A program made the position numbers and the translations under genes. A DNA stretch of 64,000 bases from positions 5,578,888 through 5,642,887 of the forward strand of contig HG738138.1 in the NCBI GenBank assembly GCA_000499405.2, in the 5' to 3' direction. A model generated the notes under the pieces. That model had not been told where the DNA came from. It worked only from the letters and a program-made list of their open reading frames with translations, and did no database searches. Below are positions 11,320-24,168 of this stretch, piece after piece; the stretch's first letter is position 1; each line of letters begins with the position of its first letter. This DNA is from Onchocerca volvulus. Lineage: Eukaryota; Nematoda; Chromadorea; Rhabditida; Onchocercidae.

Positions 11320-11760
11320 GATCTTATAAATCATTCAGTCTTTCTTCATTTTCGCATAACATTATGGCATTTTCAAGAAGGACGGATTGAACAAATTGAA
11401 ACTGCATAAAGAAATGATAGATTAAACATAGTGCGTAACAGTGGGAGTGCATTCCAGAATATATCTTTCTCTTTATCTTTCTGGTCATCACTGATTAGTA
11501 ATCTGTCCAATGTTGGTATTACTGATTTGTAAAGACTGAAGAAGATGACCCTAGCATTTACCACACACTGGAATCTACGAACTAATGCCTGTCTAGTGTG
11601 TTCGGTTTGAAATGATTGTCTGATTTGATTGTTGAGCGGTTTTTTTGGTTGTTTCTATTGGCATTGTTGAAAGTAGATTTAAGGTAACGGTAGATGTTCT
11701 CTATTTTTTGGAAAGTTGCTCTTTCGAGAGCGACAAAAACCAGTATCTTCTACTTATATT
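11320..11760 (+). repeat. Repeat module, copy 6
   Basis: Continues the module interrupted by the solo LTR. Hairpin at 11,715-11,734 (GTTGCTCT / AGAGCGAC, one T-G pair), a third stem sequence that still pairs. Confidence 0.65.
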
Positions 11761-13874
11761 TTCACTTCGCATGAAACAAAATGGTGAATTCAAGCATTGC
11801 TGTCTTTGCTGAAATAACTATCTTAAACAAATAAAATCACATGGTAATTAAGAAACAAATAATAACAGAGATAGATAAATTGGTGATTAATGATCAGACT
11901 GAATAAAAAAAACTTCATGTGAAAAAAAAGTATGCACAAAATATGCCATGCATCATTTAAGTTTCAATGACAGAAGAAAATGACCGAACTCGATGATTTA
12001 GGTCGGAAGCCCACTACATTCATCAATTGCTTCCTTGTCCAATTTAATATTTATTTTTCAACAGTTTAAAAATGACGATATCTTATCAAATTGATGATAA
12101 TCCTGTACATTTATCAATTAATCTGCATCATATTGAACGTACATGCTCAATAAATATCTTTTCTTTGTCTTCCTAATCATTATTATTTAATCTGTTTAAC
12201 ATTAGCATCATTGGTTCGATTGTTGAGCATATCTATTCGGCAGATTTGGATATCTTCTACATAATTCAGGTAATTTAGGTAATTTGGGTAACAGTTATCA
12301 GTTCTGTTATTTTTAGGAAAATCCATTTTGGGAAGTGACATTCATGGCAGTATCGAATTCTTAACTTATATTACATTCTTTTTTTTTTTTTTAAATATTC
12401 TCAGCTTCAAGCGTATAATCGTACCTGAATCTTCTCGATTAAGATGATGTTCTGATTTCTCGGTGATAACTTATTGTCTCTTTTGAGATTAACATTAGCT
12501 TAAATGTTCAATACATTTGGGGCAATTATATTGGAAATTCAAAAAATTATTTGTAATTATAAGTCAAAAAAGTATAGTTTGAGGGAACACAGAGAACATA
12601 TTTTTTGAATAAAGTAGACATCGATTACTTATGGAACAATTTTTGGTGTGTAAGAATCTCAGCAGATATGAGAAGCAGATTAAAATAAGTTTTTATCTGA
12701 AATTCACTCAAATGTTTCTGATGTCAGCATGGAACTTTGACATGATCCCCATTCTTTTTTAAATGCTTATTATTGCTCTTTCTTTGCACTATTCTCTTAT
12801 TCAAAATTTAATTGATATACTTTTATGTATATCCAACAAATTGCAAAAGACTTCTTTTAAATTAAATTAGCTTTGTGTATGAATAAGCAAAAAAAAAAGA
12901 AAAATTATCAAATTTAACAAGATTTTCGGCTAAAATACGTGAAAATATTCGCTGGCTTAACTCATCTTGCATTTATTCTTGAAGCAAAGTGTTTGACAGG
13001 AACTTTCAGCGTTACGCAACGACCGTTGCCGATAACTACTGCCATTCTTGAGGCAGTTTAATGATGCTTGAGAAGAAAAGGATAGCCACTTTCCAATAGA
13101 AGTACTTTCACGGATTTTAAGCAAACTTTTTAGTAAAGTTAATATAACGAAGAATTAATTTTAAGCTAAAATAATTTATGGATGATTATGTTGCCAGGTT
13201 TTAAAAAGGTGTCGAAATGTCGAAATATTTGGCGGTTTTAAATTATTAGATTTTCGAATAATTGGATGAATTAATTTTTGAATTTATAAAAAATTACTAA
13301 AATATTTTTTATTAAGAGGTTTAAAATTATTTCAGAGTATTAAAAGAAAAGGATATAGTAAAGACACGTCTTTTTTCCTGTATAGTTTTTGGCTCTGAAT
13401 CAATCTATCACTTAAACATTTCAAAAAAAAATTGTTTAAAAGAAACCATAACTCTGATTTTTAGTGAATTATAAAATGACAAGTTAACAGCAAAAAAGTC
13501 TGCTCTTTCATTTTTTGGAACTCATCATTGCAACACGATGATAATCATGGAAACAATATTCGATCAATCACTGAATGTAAATTTTTTGTGCGTGATTATC
13601 TAGCTATTTCGAATTTCAAATTTATTTCTTTTACTAATTCTATGTCTAAAACGTCAACAAAAAGATATTGTTTTGAATAAACAATAATTTATAAGTTTTA
13701 TAAAAAAATCAAGCTGAAAATTGGAAAATATTCTTGAATAACTCACAAAAATTTCAAATTCATTTATTTTCACTACTTTTTTTGTTTAAAAGGTCATCAA
13801 ATATATATTTCTTTATGTGAACAATAAATTCCAAATTTTATAAAAAACTAGTTAGTCCAAAAATTCTTAAATAC
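11761..13874. other. Intergenic, no gene seen
   Basis: AT-rich. A strongly decayed further piece of the repeat module may lie at ~12,120-12,340 and a trace at ~13,495-13,560. No open frame or RNA gene is supported. Confidence 0.5.
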
Positions 13875-14112
13875 ATGCCTTATCTATATAAAAACTTGCG
13901 CGTATTCGAATGTAACTTTATATCAAAATTTCAAAGCAATAGGTAAGAACTTTCGAAGATCTTAGATTCTGGACTTAATAGATAAGGCATGTGTTTAAGA
14001 AATTTCGAAGATTTAAGATTTTGAACAAACGAACATTCACATTTTTGTTCATATAGACTAACTGTATCCTGCCACAGCAACGCGTGGGCGGATACAGTTA
14101 GTCTATATGAAT
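13875..14112 (+). mobile_element. Short non-autonomous Helitron-like repeat
   Basis: Begins near TCTATATAAAAAC at ~13,882 and ends with a hairpin followed by ACAGTTAGT. The start resembles Helitron 5' ends (TC...), and the GCAACGCG...GATACAGTTAGT end resembles Helitron 3' ends (hairpin plus CTRR-T, here with T for C). Related copies occur at 48.1, 60.9, 61.2 and 63.5 kb, and Helitron protein remains occur at 61.5-63 kb. Family assignment is inference from the ends. Confidence 0.5.
14048..14111. repeat. Perfect 22-bp hairpin
   Basis: Arms 14,048-14,069 and 14,090-14,111 are exact reverse complements around a 20-nt loop containing GCAACGCGTGG. It forms the end of the Helitron-like repeat. Confidence 0.85.
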
Positions 14113-15484
14113 GAAGAAAAAAAACTGACAAACATTCGTGACAAAAATATTAGCTATTTAAGTTTATAAGACTATATTAATATTTTGTAATACTAAGCTG
14201 CACCAAAAGCAACGCCGTCCAGCATATAAGATAGATTAGATCGAGTTATGAGGAATACTGATAATCAAAGAAAAGAGTAGTTAAATGCATATTCCGATCA
14301 AAATAATGAAATTTATTTATTTTTTTCTTTATTCTGAAACGTCAAAATTTTTAAGAAAAAACTTACAAGTAAATTTTGCCAAATTTTTTTTTACCAAACT
14401 TAAAATCCAAAATTATTAAAAGCAAAAAAGGTGAACAGAACCTAATTGACTCGAATTTGTTCATCTGGAAAAACCGCAAAACGAAGACCCTATGGTGTTC
14501 CACCAACCAAACAATCATTTTGTATGATCATTTCACTTAGTTCGATCTTCTGTTGCCAGAAACATTTGCTAGATGAAAGGAGCTGTCGGAAGTGCGTGAA
14601 ATACGAATGAATGGATGGCGAATGACCAATCGGATAAGTGTGGGAAGGGGATAACTGATAGCTACATAGGAGAGTAAAGAACAAGTGAAAGCATAATAGC
14701 AGCAGAACAGTCTTTCCGGACAATCATCCGAAAGGTTAAAAGTAGATTAAAGAAGCTGAAAGGTGTTCATCTGCTCGTACCTTCAGGTCACGTTTCCTTC
14801 GCTCTATTTTGCTGCTCTTTTCCTGCCTTTGACGTTTATAGTTACTCCTTTGCATTCATTGTAATTTTATTTTCATTCCTTTCAAATTTACCGCCTTTAT
14901 TCTGACAAGTTACAGTAATTAGACTGCAACTTGCTCTCTCCGTCGTAGGGTTTGTAGCGTCACAAAACTTCCTCCCGTTTTATCGTCTGTTTATTGGTGT
15001 TGGTGTTGATGGTGGTGATGGTGGTCGTAGTGGTTTCGCGGTGTGTATGATATTTAATGTGGTATGGATGGACATTTTAACTAAGGTGGTTCGGATACCA
15101 ATGCAGTTGCATAGACTTCGTTAATGCATTTTGCTATGCTAGCTGTTAGATCATTCTGCAGAATTTGTAGTCGGTTGAGCTAGGAATGGTTTATATTATT
15201 CCACTTGCTTATCTAAATATTATCCATCTACTGGTTCAATGATTATCTCGATATTATCCATTTACTTGTTCAATTTTCACACTCTTATAAGGGTTGTTGA
15301 AACGGAGGAAGGAAAGGTATCTTGGATAAATAGAATTGTATAACAAACTTTCTACTTATAAACTTCTTGATATTTGGGGAGAGTTAATTGAAAAGTGTTT
15401 TGCGTTGTACATAGATTCGATGCAATTAAAATATATTGCTTTCCTATCTGAACCTATTCAGTTATGGTTGAATTGCGTCGTTCA
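14113..15484. other. Intergenic, upstream of TRAM
   Basis: No gene seen. A GGTGAT/GGTGTT-type simple repeat lies at ~14,996-15,045. The promoter and 5' UTR of the TRAM gene probably lie here, but no defined element can be pointed to. Confidence 0.5.
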
Positions 15485-18293
15485 ATGGGAGGACGCGGCA
15501 AAAAAACCTCACCACCATTTCTATCTCATGAATTTATTATTCAAAATCATGGCGATATCATGTCCTGCTTATTGATGATCGTTGTCGTTGGACTTCTTTT
15601 TCAGGTAACTTTTTTCGGAAACATCAGGAAAACAACATTATGAATATTCGTTAAGTAATTGTGAGCTACATCACTAGAGTCATTGTTACAATTTAGTTTT
15701 CCTGCTGAAATACGTGAATAGTTCTGTAACTAATGTATCAGGCTAATAGTTTTCAGTCGAATCTATGATTTTATAGGGTACATCGGCATTCGCAAGCATT
15801 TTTATTGTTCCGCAGTACAATGACACATTCCCGCTAATCCCGGATTCCGGTATGTTGTGTTCTAAACAAAGTAGTAAAAAAATTCGTTTTTTTAAGATGG
15901 TTTGATTTTCTTTTCAGCGGTATGCCTCAACTCCTGGTTGCTGCTTCTTGTTGGCTATCCTGCGTTGAATATGTAGTTGATTCTGGAAAGCGGTACTGGT
16001 TTTTCTTTTCAAGGTAGAATCCAGTCGATACCTGCTATCCATGCAGGCCTAGTTCCGGTGAATTGCTCTCACCGTCTTGCGAATGTATTAAAGAAATTAT
16101 TAAGAATATCCATATTGTCTTCAAAGACAGAAGTCGTCACTTATTTTTTCGGCAGTATTGGTGAAAATTATATAAGTAGTCTATGGAAATTGCTTTTAAA
16201 TTATTTATTACACAGGATTATTTTCTTTTTTTGTAGAACCACAAGCTTATTATCGAACTGGTCTGAAAGATATAGCAGCTGTTGTGTTTTATACTATTGG
16301 ATGGATCACTCTTCACGCCATTTTGCAAGAATATGTGTTAGATAAGTTGCAGCGGAAACTTCATTTAAGTAAAACGAAGATGAGTAAATTTGCTGAATCA
16401 GGACAGCTGTTCGTTTTTACTCTATATTCCGTTATACACAGCGGTAGGTTGTTTTTCCTAGATGTTCCCTATTTTCTTGCTTTTCCTGGAATGATTTTCT
16501 TAACACTTTTTCACGTGCTCTTTTGATGAAGGCATAATTTTTGGTGGAAATTCCAAATTATCTTTTTTTGTGTTTCGTCGAACATGTATTATACTCTTGC
16601 GTGATACAATTTATAGGCTATATAATGCATGATCTACGAATGCATATCGACCTTACCAAATTGTGGATTGGATATCCTGAAATTCATCGTCATATGACAC
16701 TTCATCTGAAACTTTTTTTTATTTTTCAGGCATGGCTATTTTATACACTAGTTGCATATAAATGATGACTCCCCGCCCGCAAATTTTTTGAAATTGTTTT
16801 GTTTTATCTAATTTTTAATATTCAAATTTTAAAATGTAAACACTTTGCAGATTGCATATTGGTTGCATCAGTTCCCTGAATTTTATTTCCAAAAGGTGCG
16901 TAAGGATGAGATACAACCGCGAACATTGTACTCACTTATTTTTCTTTTCTTCACCACTGCAGCATATTTTTTGAAGTAAGTTTTCATTTCTTTTTCAACC
17001 GTATTTTTTCTTTTTTGTCACCTTCAGATTTTTGATTCAAAATTTGGAGATAACAAAAAAGGAAGAATTTTTCATGTACATCATATTTTAAGCTTGAAAG
17101 AATTACAGGTTTTAGTAATAAATGGTTGAATTGCATCGGATAGCCTATATAGTCCTATAAAGCTAAGTCTCTGTATTTATCCATAATTATAGCGCTTTTT
17201 TTAAAATAATTAGGTCACTTCCTTATTCTTCGCAGTTCCAGTAAAATTATTCTCTACCATTTTTCCCTATAATACTTTGCTTATTGCTCATTTCAAAGCC
17301 TTCCTACAATTCTGGGAACTTTTTTTTTTTTACATTGAAATGTGTGTTGGAAGTAGCAATATCGGTTTTCGATCTCAGCAATTTTTTTTTCAGCTTCAAT
17401 CGACTTGCTCTAGCTCTCCTTTTTCTGGAATATGTTTCACAAAATGTTTTCCATCTCACGCGCCTATTTCACTTTGCTGAAAAATGGAACATTGCGAAAA
17501 CTGGGTTCATTCAATTTTTTCTATTTTTATTTTTGTCATGAAAGTATGTTTAAGGTGGACGTTCTATATCTATTATTGCTTTTAGGTACCGTTTCAGTAG
17601 AATAAATGATACAGTTGAGCCAGTATACCTAGTTTTTTCACATTTCTTTTTTCTTTTTTTTTACTTCAACAAGCGTTGGAATAGGTGCTTTCCGCATTAT
17701 AAAAATCGGCATTTAGTTATATATTGATGTATTAATATCAATAAAAATTTAGTTTCAAAATTTGGAATATTGTATTTGTGGTAGTACGATTGGCAAGCGC
17801 AGTGTTAGCTGTACTCACGTTGTGGTATGGGCTTCGTTCCAATGAAACTCCCTATGTGGATCCAGTCAATGGAAATTTCAATACTGCGTTCATCCGGCAA
17901 GTTCTTTTACTGGAAAAGTTAAAATGATGTTTGCAATTCCGGTCGATAACTTTGTTAAACCAGAAGTAATCTTTGTATGTATGTTAACTGTATGCTTCTG
18001 TCTGTTTAAATGAACAGCCAGCATTTACAAACGATCTTTTAAGTTATCAGGAATATTGTTGCAGGTTGAATAGTTTGTTATGCGTTCTGGCATTGCAGTT
18101 ATATATGTTGTGGAACTTTGTTTTATTCCATGTACGTCGCTACCGAGAGAAACATAGCAAGATTAAAATAGACAAGCATTCTAGAATCCATCAGAAGAGA
18201 AGGAAGCATATAAACGACGATGTTAGTTTATTATTTATTCATCTATATATGTTACCACAAAATTTGGCTGTATATCTTATTGTGGAGAGCTAG
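15485..18293 (+). CDS. tram-1: TRAM, translocating chain-associated membrane protein
   Basis: Eight exons join in frame: 15485-15604, 15777-15849, 16237-16443, 16617-16729, 16851-16975, 17394-17504, 17753-17896, 18065-18293. They give 373 residues, against 374 for human TRAM1. TRAM is a multi-spanning ER membrane protein beside the Sec61 channel that helps nascent chains enter the bilayer. The start is followed by a basic stretch and a conserved H-E-F-I-I-Q-N-H-G-D-I block. The TLC (TRAM/LAG1/CLN8) domain shows the blocks L-H-A-I-L-Q-E-Y, K-T-K-M-S-K-F-A-E-S-G-Q-L, A-Y-W-L-H-Q-F-P-E and V-R-R-Y-R-E, followed by a Lys/Arg-rich cytosolic tail. Alignment without gaps requires introns 4 (donor GC at 16,730) and 7 (donor GCAAGT at 17,897) to be GC-AG. 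The last exon reads straight to TAG, so an alternative C-terminus cannot be excluded. Confidence 0.92.
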
Positions 18294-18341
18294 ATTGTTT
18301 ATTTTTTCCCAGAATTTGTAAGCAATTTTGGATTGCGTTGC

Positions 18342-18743
18342 TCATTGTTGATTGCCGAATACCACCGGTAACTTAACCAAGACAAATGAAACAAAATGGT
18401 ATGGCGATTGAAATTTTGATCTTCTGATATACTGAAGCGTCCGCTGACTCTCGGAATGTGTGAGAGAATATCCTAGGGAAAGATCGAAATCCCAACCGTC
18501 GTACCATTGATTTGATTGTCTGAATAATTGGACGTTTTCTCTGAGTAGAAATGGATAGCTCTTATAATATATTAAACAACTAGAAATTGGCATTTGTGCA
18601 GAAGTTAAAAGTTGATAGATAAGTAATATGATTGCTAACGCATTGATTATTAATAGAAATATTACGAATAACGCATTAGTTAAGGTTGCAGGTGCGCGAT
18701 CTTCCTGAAGCTGACCAACATTCCCGCAAGAAGTCCAATTAAA
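18342..18743 (-). CDS. Possible 3' exon of a membrane-protein gene, unrecognised
   Basis: A 134-codon minus-strand frame, open from 18,743 to a TGA at 18,342, tail-to-tail with TRAM. It shows a short Cys-containing segment, one strongly hydrophobic stretch of ~25 residues (A-L-F-V-I-F-L-L-I-I-N-A-L-A-I-I-L-L-I), then a polar, aromatic-rich tail. A possible acceptor (CTTCAG) lies inside the 5' part. I recognise no family, and it could be chance overlap with the TRAM 3' UTR. Confidence 0.25.
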   Translation of the reverse strand, partial: FNWTSCGNVGQLQEDRAPATLTNALFVIFLLIINALAIILLIYQLLTSAQMPISSCLIYYKSYPFLLRENVQLFRQSNQWYDGWDFDLSLGYSLTHSESQRTLQYIRRSKFQSPYHFVSFVLVKLPVVFGNQQ

Positions 18744-20030
18744 TTATTCAAGAAGTGTTAGCTTATTAAGCTGAACGGCAGAAGAGCATAATCTCTTAGT
18801 GAATGGGACAAAAGTTCTTGGTACAATTTTCTCATGTAATGTTACATTTCTCCGAAGTGAGGATGCATTTTTGTCCTCAAAATATTTTTAGTTGTGTTTG
18901 AAAACATAAAAATCCATTCATCAATATATAGGTCATGCCTGATACCTTTTCGAATAGTTTTTCATTTTTCAATCGTTTTTGGATAAAAGTCATTTGGGAG
19001 GAGTCAAAGTCATTTTTTCATTTTTTATTTTTTAGGGGAGAGGGGCGGGAGAGTATCAAGTTCAGATTATAGCCGCTGGCATAATTATTTCATCCATATT
19101 CTGTCTGACATTTGTTGTACCCTTAGATTAATTATTACTTCCTGATTTTTTTATTTTTTCTCTTTTGCAAAGTTCTTATACCATTCTATTTAGATTTATC
19201 GAGCATGTTATGGCCCTTGATTTTTATGAATTTGCCTAGTTTTTGAGCAGTTTTGGACCCTCGTTATATCCCTTCAGGATCTGAAATCCCTCTCTACCCA
19301 AATTTGTTTTAATCCTTCTCTTCCCAAATTTGTTTTAACAGTTAGGTTTATTTCAGGTTACGTAGAATATGAAAGCATCATATTAAAATTATTTTTCAAA
19401 TTTTTATATGTTGCATTATCTGATTCCAGTTGTGATTCTTTGTGGTTCTTTATTAATTACTGGATTTTTTTTTTTTTTGTTTTTAATCCACATTTTCCTC
19501 CATCTTTCACATTATTGTGATTCTAATTTTTGTATTTTTTTTCTTCCGTTTTGTTTTTAGCTTGACTTAACCTTCCGATTACTTTATTGGTCATCTTGGT
19601 TTTAATTTATAAATTTGTATGAACGTTGTCAGTCAGTCTATTATATTATAATAAATTATTGGTGAACTTTCTCTCTTAGCGGATTGAAATATCTTGAATC
19701 TAAATAGTTAGATGAGCTGAATGGAATAATGGTAATAATCGAGTCTTAAAAGTTACGATAATCTCTACAAACAAATTTCTTTTTGGTGAGTTGCTTATAA
19801 GTATTGCTGCTGAGCATCATCTGCATAGCTTCTAATACTTTATTCTCCTTTATTTTCTGCAAATTCAGTTTTTACAAATGTAAATCCAATTCAGAAATAC
19901 ATTCTGAAACTATCCCATACTTGAGTGTGTTAGAATACATACGCTATGTTTAAAGCAAACACAATGAAAATTAACGTGATTTAAACGCAAAATATTTAAA
20001 TGAGGACATTTACAGATATGTTATCGAAAT
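18744..20030. other. Intergenic, no gene seen
   Basis: T-rich on the plus strand with several homopolymer tracts. No frame or splice pattern is convincing. Confidence 0.5.
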
Positions 20031-20399
20031 CATAGATTTTAAACAGTCCGAATTCTTGACAGCATTAAATTTTCGAAAACAAATTGAAAAATGCTCGAGT
20101 TCAATATCGGAAAATGATTCGTCTTACGAGATGGTAATGATGTCAGTGGGAACTGTTCGGCCATTCAAATGGTGCATCTGTTCTGTGGATGCAGTCTTTG
20201 CCCATGTTTTAAATCTTGGTCACCATACAAACTTTTATTTAATATTCCGCTGACTAGGTTCTCGATATCTCGAGCATCATTCTTAATTATATCCCATTGA
20301 AACAAATTAAGGTTTGGTTTGTAAAATCTTTTAAAATTGGGGATTTGAAGTTAAAATTCGAAAAAACCAGTATTTGGAAATAATGCAAAAGTTCACATC

Positions 20400-22335
20400 C
20401 ATATGTTTTTTTGGTGTTAGACCGATTGTATAACTTGTTAACTATGGACTGATCAATATATTTCTTCTTCGCTCTCGGAAAAGCTGCTTTCAAAACTAGT
20501 TCCTGCAATAGGGATCAAGAACGTGAACTAAATTATTCCCTTTATCAGCGTTGGATTCACAGAAAAATTTGAAAAAAATCTATCAACTTAGTAACTCAAG
20601 GGCTGAAAAATTACGTAAAAATTTTAGTAAGTATTTTAAAGCTGTTTTTGCTACAAAAACATACTATTATTCATGCTAAGATCGGTTTGGTTCAAATTAC
20701 TGCTTTCTCTTAATTTGGAGCAATTTGATGTATCTTCTTTGCCTGTAATATCAATATATGTTGAAAACTAGTGCACTGCGCTAGTAATGTGCAATTTATT
20801 TGATTTTTAGTACTTCTGTTCAAATTAATTGAATTTCAAATATTACGCCCAGAATTTCCAGGCCATAAAAGCCTGGATTAGTTAGTTCCAGCACATATTA
20901 TCGTCATAGCGCCATTGAGAGGTCGCACTGAACAATCAGATGTTGTAAGACAGTAGTGACCATATATATATGCAAGTTAAATAAAGCCTTTTGAATTATA
21001 TCAAAAGGAATTAAATCATCACCAAGACAAGTATTTGAACCGCATCCTACACTGTCTATGATAAGATGGTTCAATGAAAAATTTACCGTCAACTGATATC
21101 GAGTCCAGTTCTGAGTCAGAAACCCAACATAAGCGATATGTCCTGGAAATTTAGTGGAGAGGATTCTCATAAATCATAATCATCAGAAGCTCACTCGAAT
21201 TATTATAATTTTTAAAAAAATATAGATCACATACCTAGCTCTTGGTGCCGTCATGGAAACTATCCGCTGATCTGAAATTGCCTCTGACAAATTCGAAGTA
21301 TTTAATATGCTTTCTGAAATGTTGATTTTGTTAGAATAACATCAAAATAAATTTCTCTTCTCCCGTTGGGATTTAAATTGCATAACAATACTGATAAATT
21401 ACATTTAAAATTTGTGAGTCGAATTTATATCTGATCAAAGGATAATATATCATACTTTCTGGATGCGAGAAGGTCCCAGTTGTTATACCTGATTTAAGGC
21501 CCCAACTGTCTTCCAAATAGTTATCTTCAAGAATGAAATCACTCAAATTTCTTTCTGGACTCTGAAAATATCACAATACGGGTTTGAAGTTTCATTCACT
21601 TTCATTTGATTCTCAAAAAATTAATAAAATCTGCAACCGTTTATTAAGAATTTTTAAAAATTAATCATAAGACAATGTGATAAGGATAATGACAACGGAT
21701 TCTCTTAGCTCTTAAATCTCCTGACCGCCTGATACTAAAAATATGGTAAATTAAGCCATCAGTTTTGACAGTTCATTTTGAATTCAGATATAAATAATTT
21801 CGAAAATTAAAGACTTCAGATATAAATAATTTCGAAAATTAAAGACTCAAGTTGCCTGCTAATTGAAATACTAAAAACAATCAGTATTTCAGATGCATGA
21901 AAAAGGCTTGTAGTTACGCTGTGAATAGTGTTCTTCAACCGATTGCGGGACGGTGACACTGCTGATAATGGCGTTACTGTTGATTCATCGACGTGACCAA
22001 TCGCCAATGTACCATCTGCCAGCTAAAAATTTTCATCTTTTTAAATCTTTTTTGCTTTATGAAAAGTTTACTAACAATTCATAGTAAACAGTTCATTGCA
22101 ATTACCAAACTTCATCATAACTTCAAATCTGAATTATTTGCAGAATCAGCTAAACCTTTCTGCTGCTAGAAAAGGGAAAAGAGGAAAACATCCCATCATT
22201 ATAATTTTTGTAAAGTTGTGAATTCTTGGCTAGTTATTTGATAATATCATTATGGAATGATATTTAGTGATACACATACCATCAACGTTTCAAATGCCGT
22301 TTCCATATCCTGTCTATCAGCAAATATTTCTTGAA
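20400..22335 (-). CDS. Unrecognised gene with N-terminal similarity to the neighbouring PP2A B'' gene
   Basis: Exons joined by phase: 22280-22335, 21918-22022, 21456-21561, 21235-21313, 21087-21142, then less certain pieces at ~20,960-21,074 and from 20,505 down (starts E-L-V-L-K-A-A-F-P-R-A-K). The first two exons resemble exons at 31,540 and 31,245 of the next gene: M-E-T-A-F-E-T-L-M against M-Q-T-A-F-E-T-V-I, then A-D-G-T-L-A-I-G against T-D-G-T-I-A-I-S, both cut by phase-0 introns. A later S-T-V-T-P-L-S block resembles S-T-I-P-L-Q-L-S. I see no EF-hand part, so this is either a diverged partial duplicate or a different Ser/Asp-rich protein. A further small exon with a good donor may lie at ~20,115-20,175. 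The 5' end, 3' end and function are unknown. Confidence 0.45.
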
Positions 22336-23542
22336 CTAAAAGCAAAAGACAAACAAATACCATGTACAAAATGAGTCGAAAAGCATGAAAATCTCTGCAT
22401 AAACAGGCCAAGAGGAAGCCAAGTAAGAAAAATGAATAAATTCATAATTGCTAATCACAAAAACAGAAAATTTATTATTTGAAAACAGAAACCTTCCATC
22501 CTAAAGAAAAACCAATCAGTTACCAATGAACGGGTAAGAATAAAACAATATGGGAAAAGTGGTAGTTGATCTGTAGGAATTCCAGAACATTCCATATCTT
22601 TCATTCTTTATCTCTCTTTCTCAAGCGCTTTCGAAGCGACGAAATCTTTTCCAAGCTTATTTAAAATCATTTAAATTAATCAAAGATGACGGAATAATCA
22701 TTTAGCTACTTTAAAGATATGCCCATCAACTACCGATGAAGTGAGGATAGTGCGATGTCAAACATTCACCAATCTAATGCTCCTCATGTTTTCAAAAAGA
22801 CAGCGCAATGCAAAAATTACCTTCTATGTTTGAGCCCTAAACCTCTTTTTATCTATCTCTGATCATTTAAATCGATTTGAATTCACGATAGCTTTCTATC
22901 ATTCAACGTATTCTATGGAGCACAAACAGTTCTCAATTCATCCGTTCTTCAGAACGTTGTTTCTCGGATGATTCAATCGAATATTCGCTTAGTTTGCTTT
23001 GTTCTTCTCAGCTATTTATTGTGTCGTTGGTTCTACTGTGAAATGTATAAAATGATGAATGACAACTATAAAGTGCTAAGAAGTTCCATAAGAATATTGA
23101 TGGATCTCAAATATTTCTGTCTTTCGTGGTCGTCGTCGTCGTCGTCTTGCAGGAGGCTGCGTGCTTGTGCTCAATGTTACCCAAAGTTTCTTTTTTCCCA
23201 TCTATTTGTAGCAGTCATATAAACGATGCTATTAGTAATGATCTTTGAAGCTGAAGCGGCAATTTTGTATCAGAAGTGTGTCATGTTCAAAGATTTTTTA
23301 TTTAGACTTTGGATTTTCTATTGCATTCACACGGGAACCATACTTTCAAATAATTGAATTGTTTAAAAAATTTGCCTTTAAATTTCATTATTACAGCAAA
23401 ATATGCATCTTACAAGAGCATTTCAAAAGAAGTTTTAAACACGGAATAGTAATACAAGATACTTATCAGCGAGCATTTTAAATTACAATTAATTACTTTA
23501 TAGTTGGAAATTTATTTTACAGCTTAATCATTATATAGATCA
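22336..23542. other. Intergenic, no gene seen
   Basis: Separates the two related minus-strand genes and probably holds the promoter of the 20.4-22.3 kb gene. A (TCG)n run lies near 23,130-23,148. A plus-strand 84-codon frame here depends on that run and is not supported. Confidence 0.5.
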
Positions 23543-23593
23543 TTAGGTACTGCGGGTAGACATATCATCATTATTGTCTACTTCATTTTCAAA
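23543..23593 (-). CDS. Possible alternative last exon of the PP2A B'' gene
   Basis: A TTTTACAG acceptor is followed by 16 acidic codons (F-E-N-E-V-D-N-N-D-D-M-S-T-R-S-T) and TAA. Vertebrate PPP2R3A ends with a similar acidic F-E-D-Y-E-T-D-E segment. The main model stops at 24,169, so use of this exon would need a donor upstream of that stop; I cannot identify it with certainty. Confidence 0.3.
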   Translation of the reverse strand, partial: FENEVDNNDDMSTRST

Positions 23594-24168
23594 CTGTAAA
23601 ATACCACAAAAATATAATCATTAAATTCAAAAATATAATCATTAAAACACAAAAATATGGTCATTAAATTCAATTTCGAAAAAGTGGAGAGTAATCGGGC
23701 TTGTTTTCCAAGCTATGACGCTTGAGTTATAGTTTTTCTTATCTTCAATCAAATTTAAAATGTGAAATTTGCCAGGGAAAAACTTAATTTAGACATCTTG
23801 GTATACCATTACATATTTTTAAAGCGAATTAAAATTCATTGAGCATACCACATTCGCTCTTGCAAATTTAAGCTTCTTCTGTGCGTAAGTCGATCCTAAT
23901 CGACGTTTCACTGAATAGCAAGAACTTATGTGAAATTATAATTGAATATAAAATAATTCAATGAATTCAAGTTAACAATTTAGTTTCAGTAAAAAGAATC
24001 GTTTTCTGATATAACATCAAACGACAATTAACTTTCATCAGTTCAGTAAAATTCCTGAACTAACAATAAACCTAAATTCAGAAAATAAGCAATTTTGGGA
24101 AAATAGTGGGTGTGGTTATTTTTTAGTATTAGATTCAAATCATCTAAAATTTTGCTAACCCTTTTTTC

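Noticed and set aside
22968..23222. 84-codon plus-strand frame
   Set aside because: Contains a (TCG)n run, has no splice context and lies between minus-strand genes.
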